64,000 nt of DNA from Lutacidiplasma sp049802875 (GCA_049802875.1 JBARNH010000048.1:62001-126000); one strand, 5' to 3'; shown: positions 25,086 to 34,696, numbered from the stretch's first letter. The notes: generated by a model not told the origin, from the sequence alone. Numbers and translations: made by a program.

Positions 25086-26395
25086 TCGAGGCCGCACCGG
25101 CCGCGCTCTCTATCGACGAACTCACCGTTCGCTACGGCGACCGGGTAGCGGTGCGGGAAGTGTCGTTCGCGGTCCGGGTGGGTGAGGTCGTCGCCCTCGC
25201 CGGGCCGAACGGGTCCGGGAAGTCCACCCTGCTTCGCTCCGCCGTCACCACGCTCCCCGGCACCGAGGGCACCGTTCGTGTCGAGGGGCGTAGTCTAAGC
25301 CCCCTCTCCTCGGTCGAGCGGGCGCGCCACGTAGCGTGGATGCCGCAGGAGGAGCCCCCGGGCGACAATGTCCCCCTCCGCGACTACGTCGAATACGGTC
25401 GCTACGCCTATCTGTCACGCTGGTCCCCCTCCTCCGCCGCTGACCGGAAGTTGGTCGCTTGGGCGCTCGAGGAAGTCGATCTCACCGGGTTCGCCGACCG
25501 CGGAGTGCTCGAACTGAGCGGCGGGGAGCGGCAGAGAGCGCGGCTCGCACGGGTGCTCGCGCAGGACGCTCCGGTGCTGCTGCTCGACGAACCCACCGCG
25601 CACCTCGACGTGGGTCACCAGCTCGACGTGCTCGAGCGGGTTCGAAGGTACGCCCACGCCCGGCAACGCGCCGTCCTCCTCGCGTTGCACGACCTCAATC
25701 TCGCCGCACGCTTCTCCGATCGGGTCGTCGTGCTCTCGCACGGACGGCTACGAGCCGAGGGGGCCGCGACCGGGGTACTCTCTCCCGAGTTGCTCGCCGA
25801 GGTGTGGGGAATCGTGGCAGAGATGCGACGGGACGCCGCCAGCGGACTTCCGTACCTCATTCCCCGGCTACCGCCCGGGCCGTCGCCGGAGCCGGCGGCC
25901 GTGCGTCGTTCGTTCCGGGTACATGTTGTCGCTGGCGGCGGTTCGGGCGCCGCCACCCTCCGCGCCGCCGTAGACCGGGGCTGGCAGGTGTCGGCGGGTG
26001 TCCTTCCGCTGTTCGACACGGACTCCGAGCTGACCCGAGATCTCGGAGTGCCCGCGGCGTTCGAGGTCCCGTTCGCGCCGATCAGTGACGACGCGCTGGC
26101 GCGGCTCGACGCCCTGCTCGAGGCCGCCGACGCGATCGTCGTCGCTCCGTTCCCTGTCGGGCCGAGCAACCTGGCGAATCTCGAGCATCTGGCCGCTTGG
26201 GTCGGTCGAAGACCGATCGTGCTCGTGGACCCACCGACCGGCGTTCCGTGGGACTACGCGGCCGGACGCGCGCAGTCGGCGCGGGCGCGTCTCCTCGAGG
26301 GAGGGGCGGAGCGGGTCTCCGACCCGACCGAGGCGATCCGTTGGCTCGAGCGGCGGTCAGCCCGAGGCGCGGCGACCTTTCCCGACCGCCGGTAG
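25082..26395 (+). CDS. ABC ATP-binding protein with extra C-terminal domain
   Basis: A 437-residue ATPase. GTG 25082 overlaps the permease stop (GTGA). Walker A is GPNGSGKST, the signature is LSGGERQR, Walker B is VLLLDEPTAHLD and the switch is LHDLNLAARF. These fill residues 1-260, the size of a whole FecE/BtuD-type ATPase. About 175 further residues follow, with a Rossmann-like start VHVVAGGGSGAATLRAAVDRGW and ADAIVVAPFPVGPSNLANLEHL. The extra part looks like a nucleotide- or ligand-binding fold and might sense the substrate, which is inference. Its end overlaps the opposing regulator gene by 39 bp. Confidence 0.88.
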   Translation: MIEAAPAALSIDELTVRYGDRVAVREVSFAVRVGEVVALAGPNGSGKSTLLRSAVTTLPGTEGTVRVEGRSLSPLSSVERARHVAWMPQEEPPGDNVPLRDYVEYGRYAYLSRWSPSSAADRKLVAWALEEVDLTGFADRGVLELSGGERQRARLARVLAQDAPVLLLDEPTAHLDVGHQLDVLERVRRYAHARQRAVLLALHDLNLAARFSDRVVVLSHGRLRAEGAATGVLSPELLAEVWGIVAEMRRDAASGLPYLIPRLPPGPSPEPAAVRRSFRVHVVAGGGSGAATLRAAVDRGWQVSAGVLPLFDTDSELTRDLGVPAAFEVPFAPISDDALARLDALLEAADAIVVAPFPVGPSNLANLEHLAAWVGRRPIVLVDPPTGVPWDYAAGRAQSARARLLEGGAERVSDPTEAIRWLERRSARGAATFPDRR

Positions 26396-27205
26396 GGAGA
26401 GATACTCGATCGACGGTCCGCGCGTGCTCTCGAGCTGGTGCAGCAGCCGGGGAAGGTCGCGGTCGGTGGTGACCAGAGTGCAGTCGATACCCAGCGAAGT
26501 CGCCTCGGTTACCGCGGCGGCGACCCCGAATCGAACGATCGAACGCCCCGGCAGCGCCCGCCCCAGCGTATGGTACGCTTCGGGGCCGTGCGCGGCGAGG
26601 AGGCCCGCGGAATGCGTACGCAGGACCCTCGCCAGGTCGCGGGGCAGTGCGGGGTCGCCGAGTCGACCCGACGGAAGAACGACCAGACGGACCGCTCCCG
26701 AGACTAGCGGCACGATCCCCTCGAGGTCGGTGACCTCCACGAGGTCGCCCGTCCGCGCGTGGCGACGGGCGAGCCCCCGCGAGGCGCCCCGGGTCCCCGG
26801 TCGGGCGGACAACGTGCCGTCGACGAGCGAGAGGACGACCGGCGCGCCCGGGCGGATCGGCTCGGCGGCCACCGCATACGCGGTCCGTACGATGTGGAGC
26901 CGCTCGAGCCGTTCGCGCAGGTCCTCCTCGGCCCCGCCGAGCGCCGCGTGCATCCACGCGACCCCGGCGACCGTGGGCCGGTAGCGTCCGTCGCGGAGCT
27001 CGACAAGTCCGCGCCGAGCGAGGCTACGAAACGTGTGGGACGCGGCCTGCACGGTGAGCCCGAGCGGCTCCGCGATCGCGCGGAGCTGGCCCACCGGTCG
27101 TGTGGTGCACTCGTAGAGGAACAGCAGGTCGCTCACCGCCCCGATGCGTCGCAGGGCCTCGAGCCCGCTCGCGCCCGGCGCCGGCGCACGACGCGAGTGG
27201 TTCAC
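26357..27205 (-). CDS. winged-helix transcriptional regulator with C-terminal sensor-like domain
   Basis: A 282-residue protein. Residues about 20-80 form a winged helix: DLLFLYECTTRPVGQLRAIAEPLGLTVQAASHTFRSLARRGLVE followed by a wing and VAGVAWMHAAL. The rest (about 120-260) has a beta-alpha layout, GAPVVLSLVDGTLSARPG, LRTHSAGLLAAHGPEAYHTLG and IDCTLVTTDRDLPRLLHQL, that could bind a ligand. It lies tail to tail with the ABC importer operon, overlapping by 39 bp, and may control it. It resembles archaeal regulators that carry a MarR-like HTH, but no named family is sure. Confidence 0.72.
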   Translation of the reverse strand: MNHSRRAPAPGASGLEALRRIGAVSDLLFLYECTTRPVGQLRAIAEPLGLTVQAASHTFRSLARRGLVELRDGRYRPTVAGVAWMHAALGGAEEDLRERLERLHIVRTAYAVAAEPIRPGAPVVLSLVDGTLSARPGTRGASRGLARRHARTGDLVEVTDLEGIVPLVSGAVRLVVLPSGRLGDPALPRDLARVLRTHSAGLLAAHGPEAYHTLGRALPGRSIVRFGVAAAVTEATSLGIDCTLVTTDRDLPRLLHQLESTRGPSIEYLSLPAVGKGRRASG

Positions 27206-27261
27206 GCCGCCGGGAGACGACGTCCCCTACAAGACGGCGTCCCTCGGCCGTCCGGCGCGAT

Positions 27262-29298
27262 TCACGAAGCCGCGAGCCGGGCCCGCGTCTCCTCGGCGTT
27301 CCGGCGGATCTCACGGAGCCGATCGCGGATCCGTGCTGCCTCCTCGAAGTCGAGCCGCTCGGCCGCGAGGCGCATCTCCTCTTCGAGGTTGGCGAGAAGG
27401 AGGGGCATCCGTTCCTTCCACTTCTTCCCGAGACCCGACACGGAGAGCCCACCGGAGGCCGCCGCCTCCTCGGGAGCGAGGAGGGAACGCACCTCTTTGA
27501 CCACGGTCTCGGGCACGATTCCGTGCTCGGCATTGAAGGCGACCTGCGTTGCTCGGCGCCGGGACATCTCGGCGATCGCACGCTCCATCGAACCGGTCGT
27601 ACGGTCCGCGTAGAGGACGACCTTCCCGTCGAGGTTGCGGCTCGCACGGCCGGCGGTCTGCACGATCGAAGTCTCGCTCCGCAGGTACCCCTCCTTGTCG
27701 GCGTCCAGGATGGCGACGAAGCTGACCTCGGGGAGGTCGAGCCCTTCCCGAAGCAGATTGATCCCGACGAGCACGTCGAATCGACCGATCCGCAGATCGC
27801 GCAGGATCTCGACCCGCTTCAGGGTCTCGACCTCCGAGTGGAGGTAGCGGACCTTGAGTCCCTGGTTCGCGAGGTAGTTCGCGAGCTCCTCCGAGGTCGC
27901 CTTGGTCAGCGTGGTGACGAGCGCCCGGTCACCCCGCGCGATGCACGCGCGGAGCTCGACGATCAGGTCGGCGATGTGCCCTTTGAGCGGACGCACCTCG
28001 ATCGGGGGGTCGACGAGCCCCGTCGGTCGGATGATCTGCTCGACCAGCCCTTTCGAGGCCTTGCGCTCGAACGGCCCGGGGGTCGCCGAGACGAAGACCA
28101 GCTCCGGCACATGTTCGAGGAACTCGGGGAACTTGAGCGGGCGATTGTCGCGACACGACGGAAGGCGCCAGCCGAACTCCACGAGGTTGTCCTTGCGGCT
28201 GCGGTCTCCCTTGTACATCCCCTGGAGCTGGGGGACCGTGACGTGGGACTCGTCCAAGAAAACGAGCAGGTCGTCCGGGAAGAAATCCATCAGCGTATAG
28301 GGGGGTTCGCCCGGCTTACGACCTGAGAAGTACCGGGCGTAGTTCTCGATGCCGGAGCAGAAGCCGGTCTCCTGGATCATCTCGAGGTCGTACTCTACCC
28401 GGCCCTGGAGCCGCTGCGCCTCCACGATCTTCTCCGACTGCCGGAGTTCCCGGACCCGAGCCTCCTTCTCCTTCTGGATCTCCGCCAGCACCCCGCGCAC
28501 GCGGTCGTCGACCGTGAGGAAGTGGGTGGCGGGGAAGATGGAGAGCTCGTGCAGCTCGCGGACCTCCTCCTGCGTGACCGGATCGAGTTCCGCGATCGCG
28601 CCGACGGTGCTCCCGTCGAGCACGATACGATGAACGCTTTCCCCGGCCCCCATCACGTCGATCGTGCCACCGCGAACGCGGAAGCGGCCCCGCTTCAGCT
28701 CGATGTCGTTCCGCTGGTACTTCATGCGGACGAGGTGCTCGAGCAGCGATTGGCGGCCGATCGACTGGCCGACCCGGAGTTCGACGACCGATGCCCGGTA
28801 ATCCTCCGGTGACCCCAATCCGTAGATGCAGCTGACCGAGGCGACGATCAGAACGTCCCGGCGGGTCAGCAGGGCCTGGGTCGCCCGGTGACGCAGTCGA
28901 TCGATCTCTTCGTTGATCGTCGCGTCCTTCTCGATGTAGAGATCGATCTGGGGAACGTACGCCTCCGGTTGGTAGTAGTCGTAGTAGCTCACGAAATACT
29001 CGACCGCGTTGTGGGGGAACAACGCCCGGAACTCGCTCACCAGCTGCGCGGCGAGCGTCTTGTTCGGGCTGACCACGAGCGTCGGCCGCTGAAGGCGTGC
29101 GACCGTGTGGGCCATGGTGAACGTCTTCCCACTGCCGGTCACGCCGAGCAGAGTCACGTACTTCTCGCCCCGCTCGATGCGTCGCACGATCTCTTCGATG
29201 GCCTTCGGCTGATCGCCCTGCGGAAGGAGGTCAGTCTCGAGCTGAAAGCGGCCGGGGAGTCCGTGCACCCCGGGGGCGCTGGGTGGAGTCGGCGTCAT
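27262..29298 (-). CDS. uvrB: excinuclease ABC subunit B (UvrB)
   Basis: A 678-residue UvrB of normal length. Walker A is GVTGSGKT (52-59). The YVSYYDYYQPEAYVP type beta-hairpin, which contacts damaged DNA, follows, and helicase motifs include FLDESHVT, FVSATPGPFE and the QTAGRASRN arginine motif. The C-terminal UVR domain is LEEEMRLAAERLDFEEAARIRDRL, which binds UvrC or UvrA. With UvrA and UvrC it performs nucleotide excision repair. Its ATG overlaps the larE stop (ATGA). A longer upstream ORF is an arginine/proline-rich shadow. Confidence 0.97.
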   Translation of the reverse strand: MTPTPPSAPGVHGLPGRFQLETDLLPQGDQPKAIEEIVRRIERGEKYVTLLGVTGSGKTFTMAHTVARLQRPTLVVSPNKTLAAQLVSEFRALFPHNAVEYFVSYYDYYQPEAYVPQIDLYIEKDATINEEIDRLRHRATQALLTRRDVLIVASVSCIYGLGSPEDYRASVVELRVGQSIGRQSLLEHLVRMKYQRNDIELKRGRFRVRGGTIDVMGAGESVHRIVLDGSTVGAIAELDPVTQEEVRELHELSIFPATHFLTVDDRVRGVLAEIQKEKEARVRELRQSEKIVEAQRLQGRVEYDLEMIQETGFCSGIENYARYFSGRKPGEPPYTLMDFFPDDLLVFLDESHVTVPQLQGMYKGDRSRKDNLVEFGWRLPSCRDNRPLKFPEFLEHVPELVFVSATPGPFERKASKGLVEQIIRPTGLVDPPIEVRPLKGHIADLIVELRACIARGDRALVTTLTKATSEELANYLANQGLKVRYLHSEVETLKRVEILRDLRIGRFDVLVGINLLREGLDLPEVSFVAILDADKEGYLRSETSIVQTAGRASRNLDGKVVLYADRTTGSMERAIAEMSRRRATQVAFNAEHGIVPETVVKEVRSLLAPEEAAASGGLSVSGLGKKWKERMPLLLANLEEEMRLAAERLDFEEAARIRDRLREIRRNAEETRARLAAS

Positions 29299-30125
29299 CG
29301 TTCTCCGCGCTCCGAAGGTCCGCCTCGCCCGTATCCGAACGGGTCGATCTCGACCGGATCGAATCCCAACTCGTTGAGCCGGTGACGGACCTCCGATGCG
29401 AGCGGCTCCGCCCGAAGCCGCGCGACCTCGTCCGGGTCCACCTCGACCCGAGCGGCCCGGGCCCGGGTCCGAACCCGGACCCTTCGGAATCCCCGGGCCA
29501 GTATCCAAGACTCGCTCGATTCGATCCGAGAGAGCAGCTCGGCGGAGATCGGGTCACCGTGCGCGACCCGCGAAGAGAGGCAGGCGTCCGACGGCTGGTC
29601 CCAGTTCGGGAGCCGTCGCTCGTGGGCGGCCTCTCGCACCTTGCGCTTGCTCCATCCCGCCCACGCGAGGGGGTGGTCGAATCCCGCTTCGTCCATCGCG
29701 CGGATCCCGGGACGGTCGTCCGAGAGATCGTCCCGGTGAATCCCGTCCAGATACTGTACGATCCCCCGCCGGGTTCCCTCCCGAATGAGCGCTTCAGTCT
29801 CGACCGTTCGACAGAAGTAACAGCGGCGAGGAGTGTTCGCTCGATACTCGGCTCGCTGGAGCGGATCGACCTCGATGACGATGTGTTCGATCCCGATGGC
29901 CCGAGCTACGTGACGAGCGCGGTCCACTTCGGACCGGGCGACCGCCGGTCCCGCCAGGGTCACCGCGAGGCAGTCGGGGCCGAGCGCCTCCCGCGCCAAG
30001 GCCGCCACCAACGACGAGTCCACCCCGCCGGAGAGCGCAATCAGCGCCGTTCCGCGGGCGGAGAGGCGACGTACGATGTCCCCCTCCGTACCGGGGTCCG
30101 CGGTTGGAGTGTCGGAGCGGTCCAT
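29295..30125 (-). CDS. larE: sacrificial sulfur transferase LarE-like protein
   Basis: A 276-residue PP-loop protein of the LarE family. The ATP-binding ALSGGVDSSL lies near residue 32-38, and CYFCRTVE and SDACLSSR match LarE motifs. In LarE the cysteine of the last motif donates its sulfur to a nicotinic-acid-derived nucleotide, forming the pincer ligand that holds nickel in LarA-type racemases. No larB, larC or larA is in the window. Start: ATG 30125 (MDRSD) with a CGTTTAGG box about 30 bp upstream. It is translationally coupled to uvrB by an ATGA overlap. Confidence 0.9.
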   Translation of the reverse strand: MDRSDTPTADPGTEGDIVRRLSARGTALIALSGGVDSSLVAALAREALGPDCLAVTLAGPAVARSEVDRARHVARAIGIEHIVIEVDPLQRAEYRANTPRRCYFCRTVETEALIREGTRRGIVQYLDGIHRDDLSDDRPGIRAMDEAGFDHPLAWAGWSKRKVREAAHERRLPNWDQPSDACLSSRVAHGDPISAELLSRIESSESWILARGFRRVRVRTRARAARVEVDPDEVARLRAEPLASEVRHRLNELGFDPVEIDPFGYGRGGPSERGER

Positions 30126-30280
30126 AGAAGGCTCTTTGGAAGGGTGCTTGCGCCTAAACGGTTTGGCATGCCCGGCCGCCACCGGGAGGCAGACGAGCGC
30201 CCGGAAATCGGACCCCCTCTGCTCTCGCGACCGTCGCCGCAGAGCAAAGTCACTTAGCAGGAGGTGCTCTCGGCCAGCCG

Positions 30281-30718
30281 ATGCAGGCGATCCACGAGGG
30301 GACGCGTTGGATGCTCCGACTCGACGACGGACAGGACCTCTTCGAATCGGTGGCCGGTTTCGCAGAGCAGGAGCACGTGACGGCCGCCGCGGTCCTCTTC
30401 GGGATCGGCATGTTCCGCCGAGCGACGTTCGGGTACTGGGACGGAAAGCAGTACCAACCTCATGAGCTCACGGTCCCGCACGAGGTGGTGGCGCTGCACG
30501 GCACGATCGCGCGGGTCGACGACGCCCCCTCCGTCCACCTGCACGGCGCAGTCGCAGGGCCCGATCACCGTCTTGTCGGCGGACATTTGATCCGTGCGAC
30601 GGTCGGTGTGCTGCAGGAGATCGCCCTCGAGACGTTCCCGGGAAGAACCTTCGGACGCCCCCTTGTCGAGAGTTGGGGCCTCCGAATGCTCGACCTCGAG
30701 GCCGGTCCCAACCCCTAG
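30281..30718 (+). CDS. PPC-domain (DUF296) protein
   Basis: A 145-residue PPC (plant and prokaryote conserved) domain protein. The core shows RWMLRLDDGQDLFESVAGFAEQEHV, FGIGMFRRATFGYWD and HLHGAVAGPDHRLVGGHLIRATVGVLQEIAL. The histidine-rich HLHGAV and VGGHL segments form the family metal-binding or trimer core. Related proteins are often annotated as DNA-binding, but in prokaryotes a function is seldom proven. It is followed after about 50 bp by lhr. Confidence 0.85.
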   Translation: MQAIHEGTRWMLRLDDGQDLFESVAGFAEQEHVTAAAVLFGIGMFRRATFGYWDGKQYQPHELTVPHEVVALHGTIARVDDAPSVHLHGAVAGPDHRLVGGHLIRATVGVLQEIALETFPGRTFGRPLVESWGLRMLDLEAGPNP

Positions 30719-30768
30719 GGGCTTCCGACACGCCTTTCCGCTCGGTCGGGGTCGCGCGGGGCCCACCC

Positions 30769-33615
30769 ATGGCGACCGATGTTCCGCCGTCACTCGAAGG
30801 GATCGACCCTCGGCTGGCCGACGCCGTCCAGCGCCGGGGGATCCGGGTGTACACGGAGATCCAACGCTTGGCGCTGCCGGTCCTCGAGACCGAGTCGGAC
30901 GCCCTCCTTCTGTCCCCGACCGGCACCGGTAAAACGGAAGCGGCGCTGCTACCCCTGCTCACCCACCGGCTCGCCCACCCGTCGCCGCCGATCTCGATCC
31001 TGTATGTGACCCCGCTTCGGGCCCTGAATCGGGACCTGGAGCACCGTCTCGTGTCGCTCGTGCGGGAGGTCGGTCTCAGCGCGGCCGTGCGGCACGGCGA
31101 CACCACGGCGGCGGCACGCCTCGCCCAATCCCGTTCGCCTCCGGACCTGCTGCTCACGACCCCCGAGACTCTCCAGATCCTCCTCGTCGGGAAGCGACTG
31201 CGGGAGGGTCTTCGACATGTCCGCACGGTGGTCGTGGACGAGATCCACGAGCTGGTCGGCTCGGACCGCGGCGCTCAACTGAGCCTGACGTTGGAGCGCC
31301 TCGATGCCTGGACCGGCCGGAGGGTGCGAAGGATAGGGCTCTCGGCCACCGTGGGAAATCCGGACGAAGTGGCGCGATTTCTCTCCCCGCAACCCCGGGC
31401 GATCGAGGTCCGCACAGCACGGGAGCCTCGAGAGTTGGTCCTCACGGCCCGGCGACCGTTGGAGCAAGCGACGACGCTGGACCCAGACCTTGTTCGAGAC
31501 CTCAAGTCCGACGCGACGTTCTTGGGCGGTCTGCGGGCCGTGGAGGACGAGGTCCGGGCCCACCGCACCACGCTCATCTTCGTCAATACTCGCCCGACCG
31601 CCGAGGGCCTCGCCGCGCGACTCCATCGACTCGCTCCGGACCTCGCGATCGCGGTCCACCACGGTTCGCTCTCACGAGAGGTTCGCGAAGAGGCCGAGCG
31701 GATGTTCCGCGACGGCCAGCTTCGGGCCCTCGTCGCGACTTCCTCCCTGGAGCTCGGGATCGACATCGGAGTGGTGGACCATGTGGTCCAGTTCGGCTCG
31801 CCCCACCAGGTGGGCCGGCTGCTCCAGCGCGTCGGGCGCTCGGGGCATCGAAGCGATCGCACGATCCACGGGGTCGTGATTTCGCTGGACGATGACGATC
31901 TCGAGGAGGCGGCGGTGCTCGCCCGTCGGGCCGACGAGGGCCAGGTCGAGCCCGTGTCGTGGCGCACCCGGAACCGCCTCGCGGCGGCCCAGCAGATCGT
32001 CGCGACGTTGCGCGCGGAAGGCTCGGTGGAGCGCGACCGCTTAGTGAGCACCCTCGGAAAGGCCGCTGCGGTCGCCGACCTCTCCCGGCCGGAGTGGGAC
32101 GAGCTCATCGATTATCTCGCGGGTCTCGGCCTTGCCCAACCCTCGGCCGGCCGACTGAGCTCGGGGCGCGGGACCTTGCGCCGATTCTATTCCTCGCTGT
32201 CGTTGATCCCGGACGAACGGACCTATCGACTCCGGGATATCGCCACTCGGCGCACGATCGGGACGCTGGACGAGAGGTTCGTCCTCACGCAGATCCTGGC
32301 GCAACCCGACGAGATCTTCCTCCTCCACGGGCGCACCTGGAAGGTCGTCGAGTATCGCGACGGTGAGCTGTTGGTCGAAACCGTCAACGAGATCGGGCAG
32401 GAGCCCCGCTGGGCCGGCGAGGACCTCCCGGTCCCGTTTGATGTCGCGCAGGAGATCGGACGCCTTCGAAGGGAAGGGAACTTCGAGGAATACCCCGTTT
32501 CCGCCTCCGATCGAGATCGACTCGCGGCTCGCCGGACGAACGCGCTCGCTTCGGACTCGCTTCCCACCGACCGCCGGATCACGGTCACTGTTCGTGGCCG
32601 AGTGGTCGTTTACGGAGCCTGCTTTGGCACCCGGACGAACGAGACCCTCGCACTCGCCACGGCCGGCCTCCTGACCGCCCGCCTCGGAGCCCGCACCGAG
32701 GTCGCCGCGGTTGAACCGACCTGGTTCGTCCTCGAACTGCCCGTCGCGGTCGACGCGGCGGCGCTCATCGACGGATTCTCGGTCGAGCCGGCGTCGCTCC
32801 GGCCGCTCGTGGAGCGGCTCGTGCCGTCGGGACTCGACTATCGATGGGTCTTCCTCGCCGTGGCTCGGAAGCTCGGGGTGCTGCCGGCCTCGGCCGATCC
32901 CCGCGACCTCCGTACCCTCGAGCCCCTCCAGGACGCGGCACGGACCTCCCCGCTGGGGGAAGAGGTCCTCGAGAAGACACTCCACGACCGCTTCGACCTC
33001 CCGCATGCCGAGGGGGTCCTCGCGGCCGTTCGCTCGGGAGCGATCACGATCGTCAGGGCCGTGCCCGGTCCGCTCTCCGACGGGCCGATCGAGCGTCTCC
33101 AGTGGCGGACGTTGCCCGACACTCCCCCGCCGACCTTGCTCAAGGCGGTTCGGGAGCGCCTCGAGAAGGAGTCCCTCGTCCTCGTCTGTCTGCGTTGCGG
33201 CTTCGTCCGGACCACCACCCCCGCCCGCTACCGGTCGGAAGGGGGGAGTCGCTGCCTCCTCTGCCACGGCTCGCTTTCCGCGGTGCTCTCTCCTCGGAGG
33301 ACGGACGAGGTGGACCGGCTGTCGCGCTACGCGCGGGAGAAGTGGAAACCCGCGAAACGAACCTCGACCCGGGGAAAGCGTCGGGACCGCGCTCCGACTC
33401 CGGAAGTCGAAGCCCTCGTCCGCACCGGCTACACTTCCGCCGAGCTGCTGGCCCATTACGGGGAACGTGCACTCCTCGCACTCGCCGCCCGGGGGATCGG
33501 ACCGGAGACAGCCCGTCGGCTGCTCATGCGGCTCTACCGCGACGACGATGCCTTTTTCACGGAGCTCCTGAGGTCCGAGCGGAGCTACGCCAAGACCCGG
33601 GCGTTCTGGGACTAG
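30769..33615 (+). CDS. lhr: Lhr-family DEAD/DEAH helicase
   Basis: A 948-residue large helicase-related protein. Motifs in order: Q-like TEIQRLALP, Walker A SPTGTGKTE (49-56), LLTTPETLQ, DEIHEL near 157, SATVGN, then FVNTRPTAEGLAARL, TSSLELGIDIG and QRVGRSGHR. The Lhr-specific middle (LIDYLAGLGLAQPS, winged-helix type) and a C-terminal zinc ribbon CLRC...CLLC near 806-830 complete it. Lhr helicases act on DNA and RNA-DNA hybrids in repair. Its TAG shares three bases with the opposing trm1 stop. Confidence 0.96.
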   Translation: MATDVPPSLEGIDPRLADAVQRRGIRVYTEIQRLALPVLETESDALLLSPTGTGKTEAALLPLLTHRLAHPSPPISILYVTPLRALNRDLEHRLVSLVREVGLSAAVRHGDTTAAARLAQSRSPPDLLLTTPETLQILLVGKRLREGLRHVRTVVVDEIHELVGSDRGAQLSLTLERLDAWTGRRVRRIGLSATVGNPDEVARFLSPQPRAIEVRTAREPRELVLTARRPLEQATTLDPDLVRDLKSDATFLGGLRAVEDEVRAHRTTLIFVNTRPTAEGLAARLHRLAPDLAIAVHHGSLSREVREEAERMFRDGQLRALVATSSLELGIDIGVVDHVVQFGSPHQVGRLLQRVGRSGHRSDRTIHGVVISLDDDDLEEAAVLARRADEGQVEPVSWRTRNRLAAAQQIVATLRAEGSVERDRLVSTLGKAAAVADLSRPEWDELIDYLAGLGLAQPSAGRLSSGRGTLRRFYSSLSLIPDERTYRLRDIATRRTIGTLDERFVLTQILAQPDEIFLLHGRTWKVVEYRDGELLVETVNEIGQEPRWAGEDLPVPFDVAQEIGRLRREGNFEEYPVSASDRDRLAARRTNALASDSLPTDRRITVTVRGRVVVYGACFGTRTNETLALATAGLLTARLGARTEVAAVEPTWFVLELPVAVDAAALIDGFSVEPASLRPLVERLVPSGLDYRWVFLAVARKLGVLPASADPRDLRTLEPLQDAARTSPLGEEVLEKTLHDRFDLPHAEGVLAAVRSGAITIVRAVPGPLSDGPIERLQWRTLPDTPPPTLLKAVRERLEKESLVLVCLRCGFVRTTTPARYRSEGGSRCLLCHGSLSAVLSPRRTDEVDRLSRYAREKWKPAKRTSTRGKRRDRAPTPEVEALVRTGYTSAELLAHYGERALLALAARGIGPETARRLLMRLYRDDDAFFTELLRSERSYAKTRAFWD

Positions 33616-34694
33616 GACGCGTTCGAGAGCATTCGGGCGATCTCTTCCACGACCGCCCGTGGCGCGGTGGTCCGAAACCCCTCGGGTCGGGCGTGCGTTC
33701 GAGCCGCGAGGTACCCGCGACCGCGCAAGGCGGCGAGGAAGGGTGCTAGGGCGGGCGGGGTGCGGAGACCGAGGTCTCGAGCCACCCGGTTGGACTCGTA
33801 ATAGAACGGTCGGTCCGACAGGGTCTCTTCCTTTAGCCGGACGACGAAGCGGGCCGTCTCGGAGGGTCGCGCCGCCGACGGGGGAACCGCGAGGCGGAGC
33901 ACCAGCGCCGCGTCGAACAACGGTCCGAGCCACAGCGGGCCGTACGGACCCCGGTCTCCGACCTTCGGACCCGACCAGCCCTCGGGATCGATGATGCCGA
34001 CGGGATCGGTGGGGGGTGCGCCGGCCTTCGCCACGACCGTTACGAACGCCCGTACGTGGTGGTCACGGGAGTACGCTAGCACGGGACGCACGACGCGTCC
34101 ACGGCTCCTCGCCTCTCGGGCAAGGTACGCGAGCAGGATCCGCAATCCGCCCTCGGGACTCAACCGTCCCCGAATAGGGCGGGCGCCATACCGTTTCTCG
34201 CAGGCGCCCTTTTGCACGCCCGCGAGCACCATCATGTCGGTCGCGGTCACGGCAAGAACTCCGCCGGCCCGGAGCGCGTCGAACGCCGCCGGAAGGAACG
34301 GGATCGGGGAGCCGTACGGGTCGATATCGACGTAATCGAACGGTCCCTCGACCGGCGCCGTGCGCCCGTCGCGGAATTCCGCCGATCCCCCCGGATACCG
34401 GACCGTGTTCCGAGCGAGGACGTCGGCCGCCTCCCGGTTGGCCTCGGTGAGGGTGAATCGGTCGAATGCGCCGCTCTCGTGGAGCAGCCGAAGTCCTCGC
34501 ACGCCGGTCGCCGCTGCGACCTCCCATCCCGACCGTCCCGACCCGGCGTCGGCAGACCACGCCGTCGCGAACGCGACCGCGAGATCGCGGTCGCCCGCCA
34601 TCGCCGGGTTGTAGAACACGGCGGACTTCGCCCGAGGTCCCGGACCGAGGTTAGCGGGTGGTAGCCAGAGCTCCGTCCCACCTTCGCGGGTGAG
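33612..34694 (-). CDS. trm1: tRNA (guanine26-N2/N2)-dimethyltransferase Trm1, start unresolved
   Basis: The protein has REGGTELWLPP and VFYNPAMAGDRDLAV at the N-terminus, a SAM site WEVAAATGVRGLRLL, the catalytic YVDIDPYGSPIPF, VTATDM and the C-terminal PFYYESNRVARDLG. This is the Trm1 order, so the enzyme methylates G26 of tRNA. No ATG, GTG or TTG lies in frame between the THEP1-type gene end and the first conserved REGG residues. The first in-frame ATG is at about 34601, inside the NPAMAGD motif. A GTG at 34681 is out of frame by one base. Either the sequence has lost one base near the start, or an unusual codon is used. Confidence 0.88.
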   Translation of the reverse strand, partial: LTREGGTELWLPPANLGPGPRAKSAVFYNPAMAGDRDLAVAFATAWSADAGSGRSGWEVAAATGVRGLRLLHESGAFDRFTLTEANREAADVLARNTVRYPGGSAEFRDGRTAPVEGPFDYVDIDPYGSPIPFLPAAFDALRAGGVLAVTATDMMVLAGVQKGACEKRYGARPIRGRLSPEGGLRILLAYLAREARSRGRVVRPVLAYSRDHHVRAFVTVVAKAGAPPTDPVGIIDPEGWSGPKVGDRGPYGPLWLGPLFDAALVLRLAVPPSAARPSETARFVVRLKEETLSDRPFYYESNRVARDLGLRTPPALAPFLAALRGRGYLAARTHARPEGFRTTAPRAVVEEIARMLSNAS

Positions 34695-34696
34695 GG

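Noticed and set aside
24122..26395. A 757-residue ATPase starting inside the permease gene
   Set aside because: The upstream part is out of frame over the permease. The ABC ATPase begins at GTG 25082, which overlaps the permease stop.
27262..29508. Longer UvrB starting at 29508
   Set aside because: The extra 70 residues are Arg/Pro/Gly repeats and overlap larE; ATG 29298 gives a normal UvrB and an ATGA overlap with larE.
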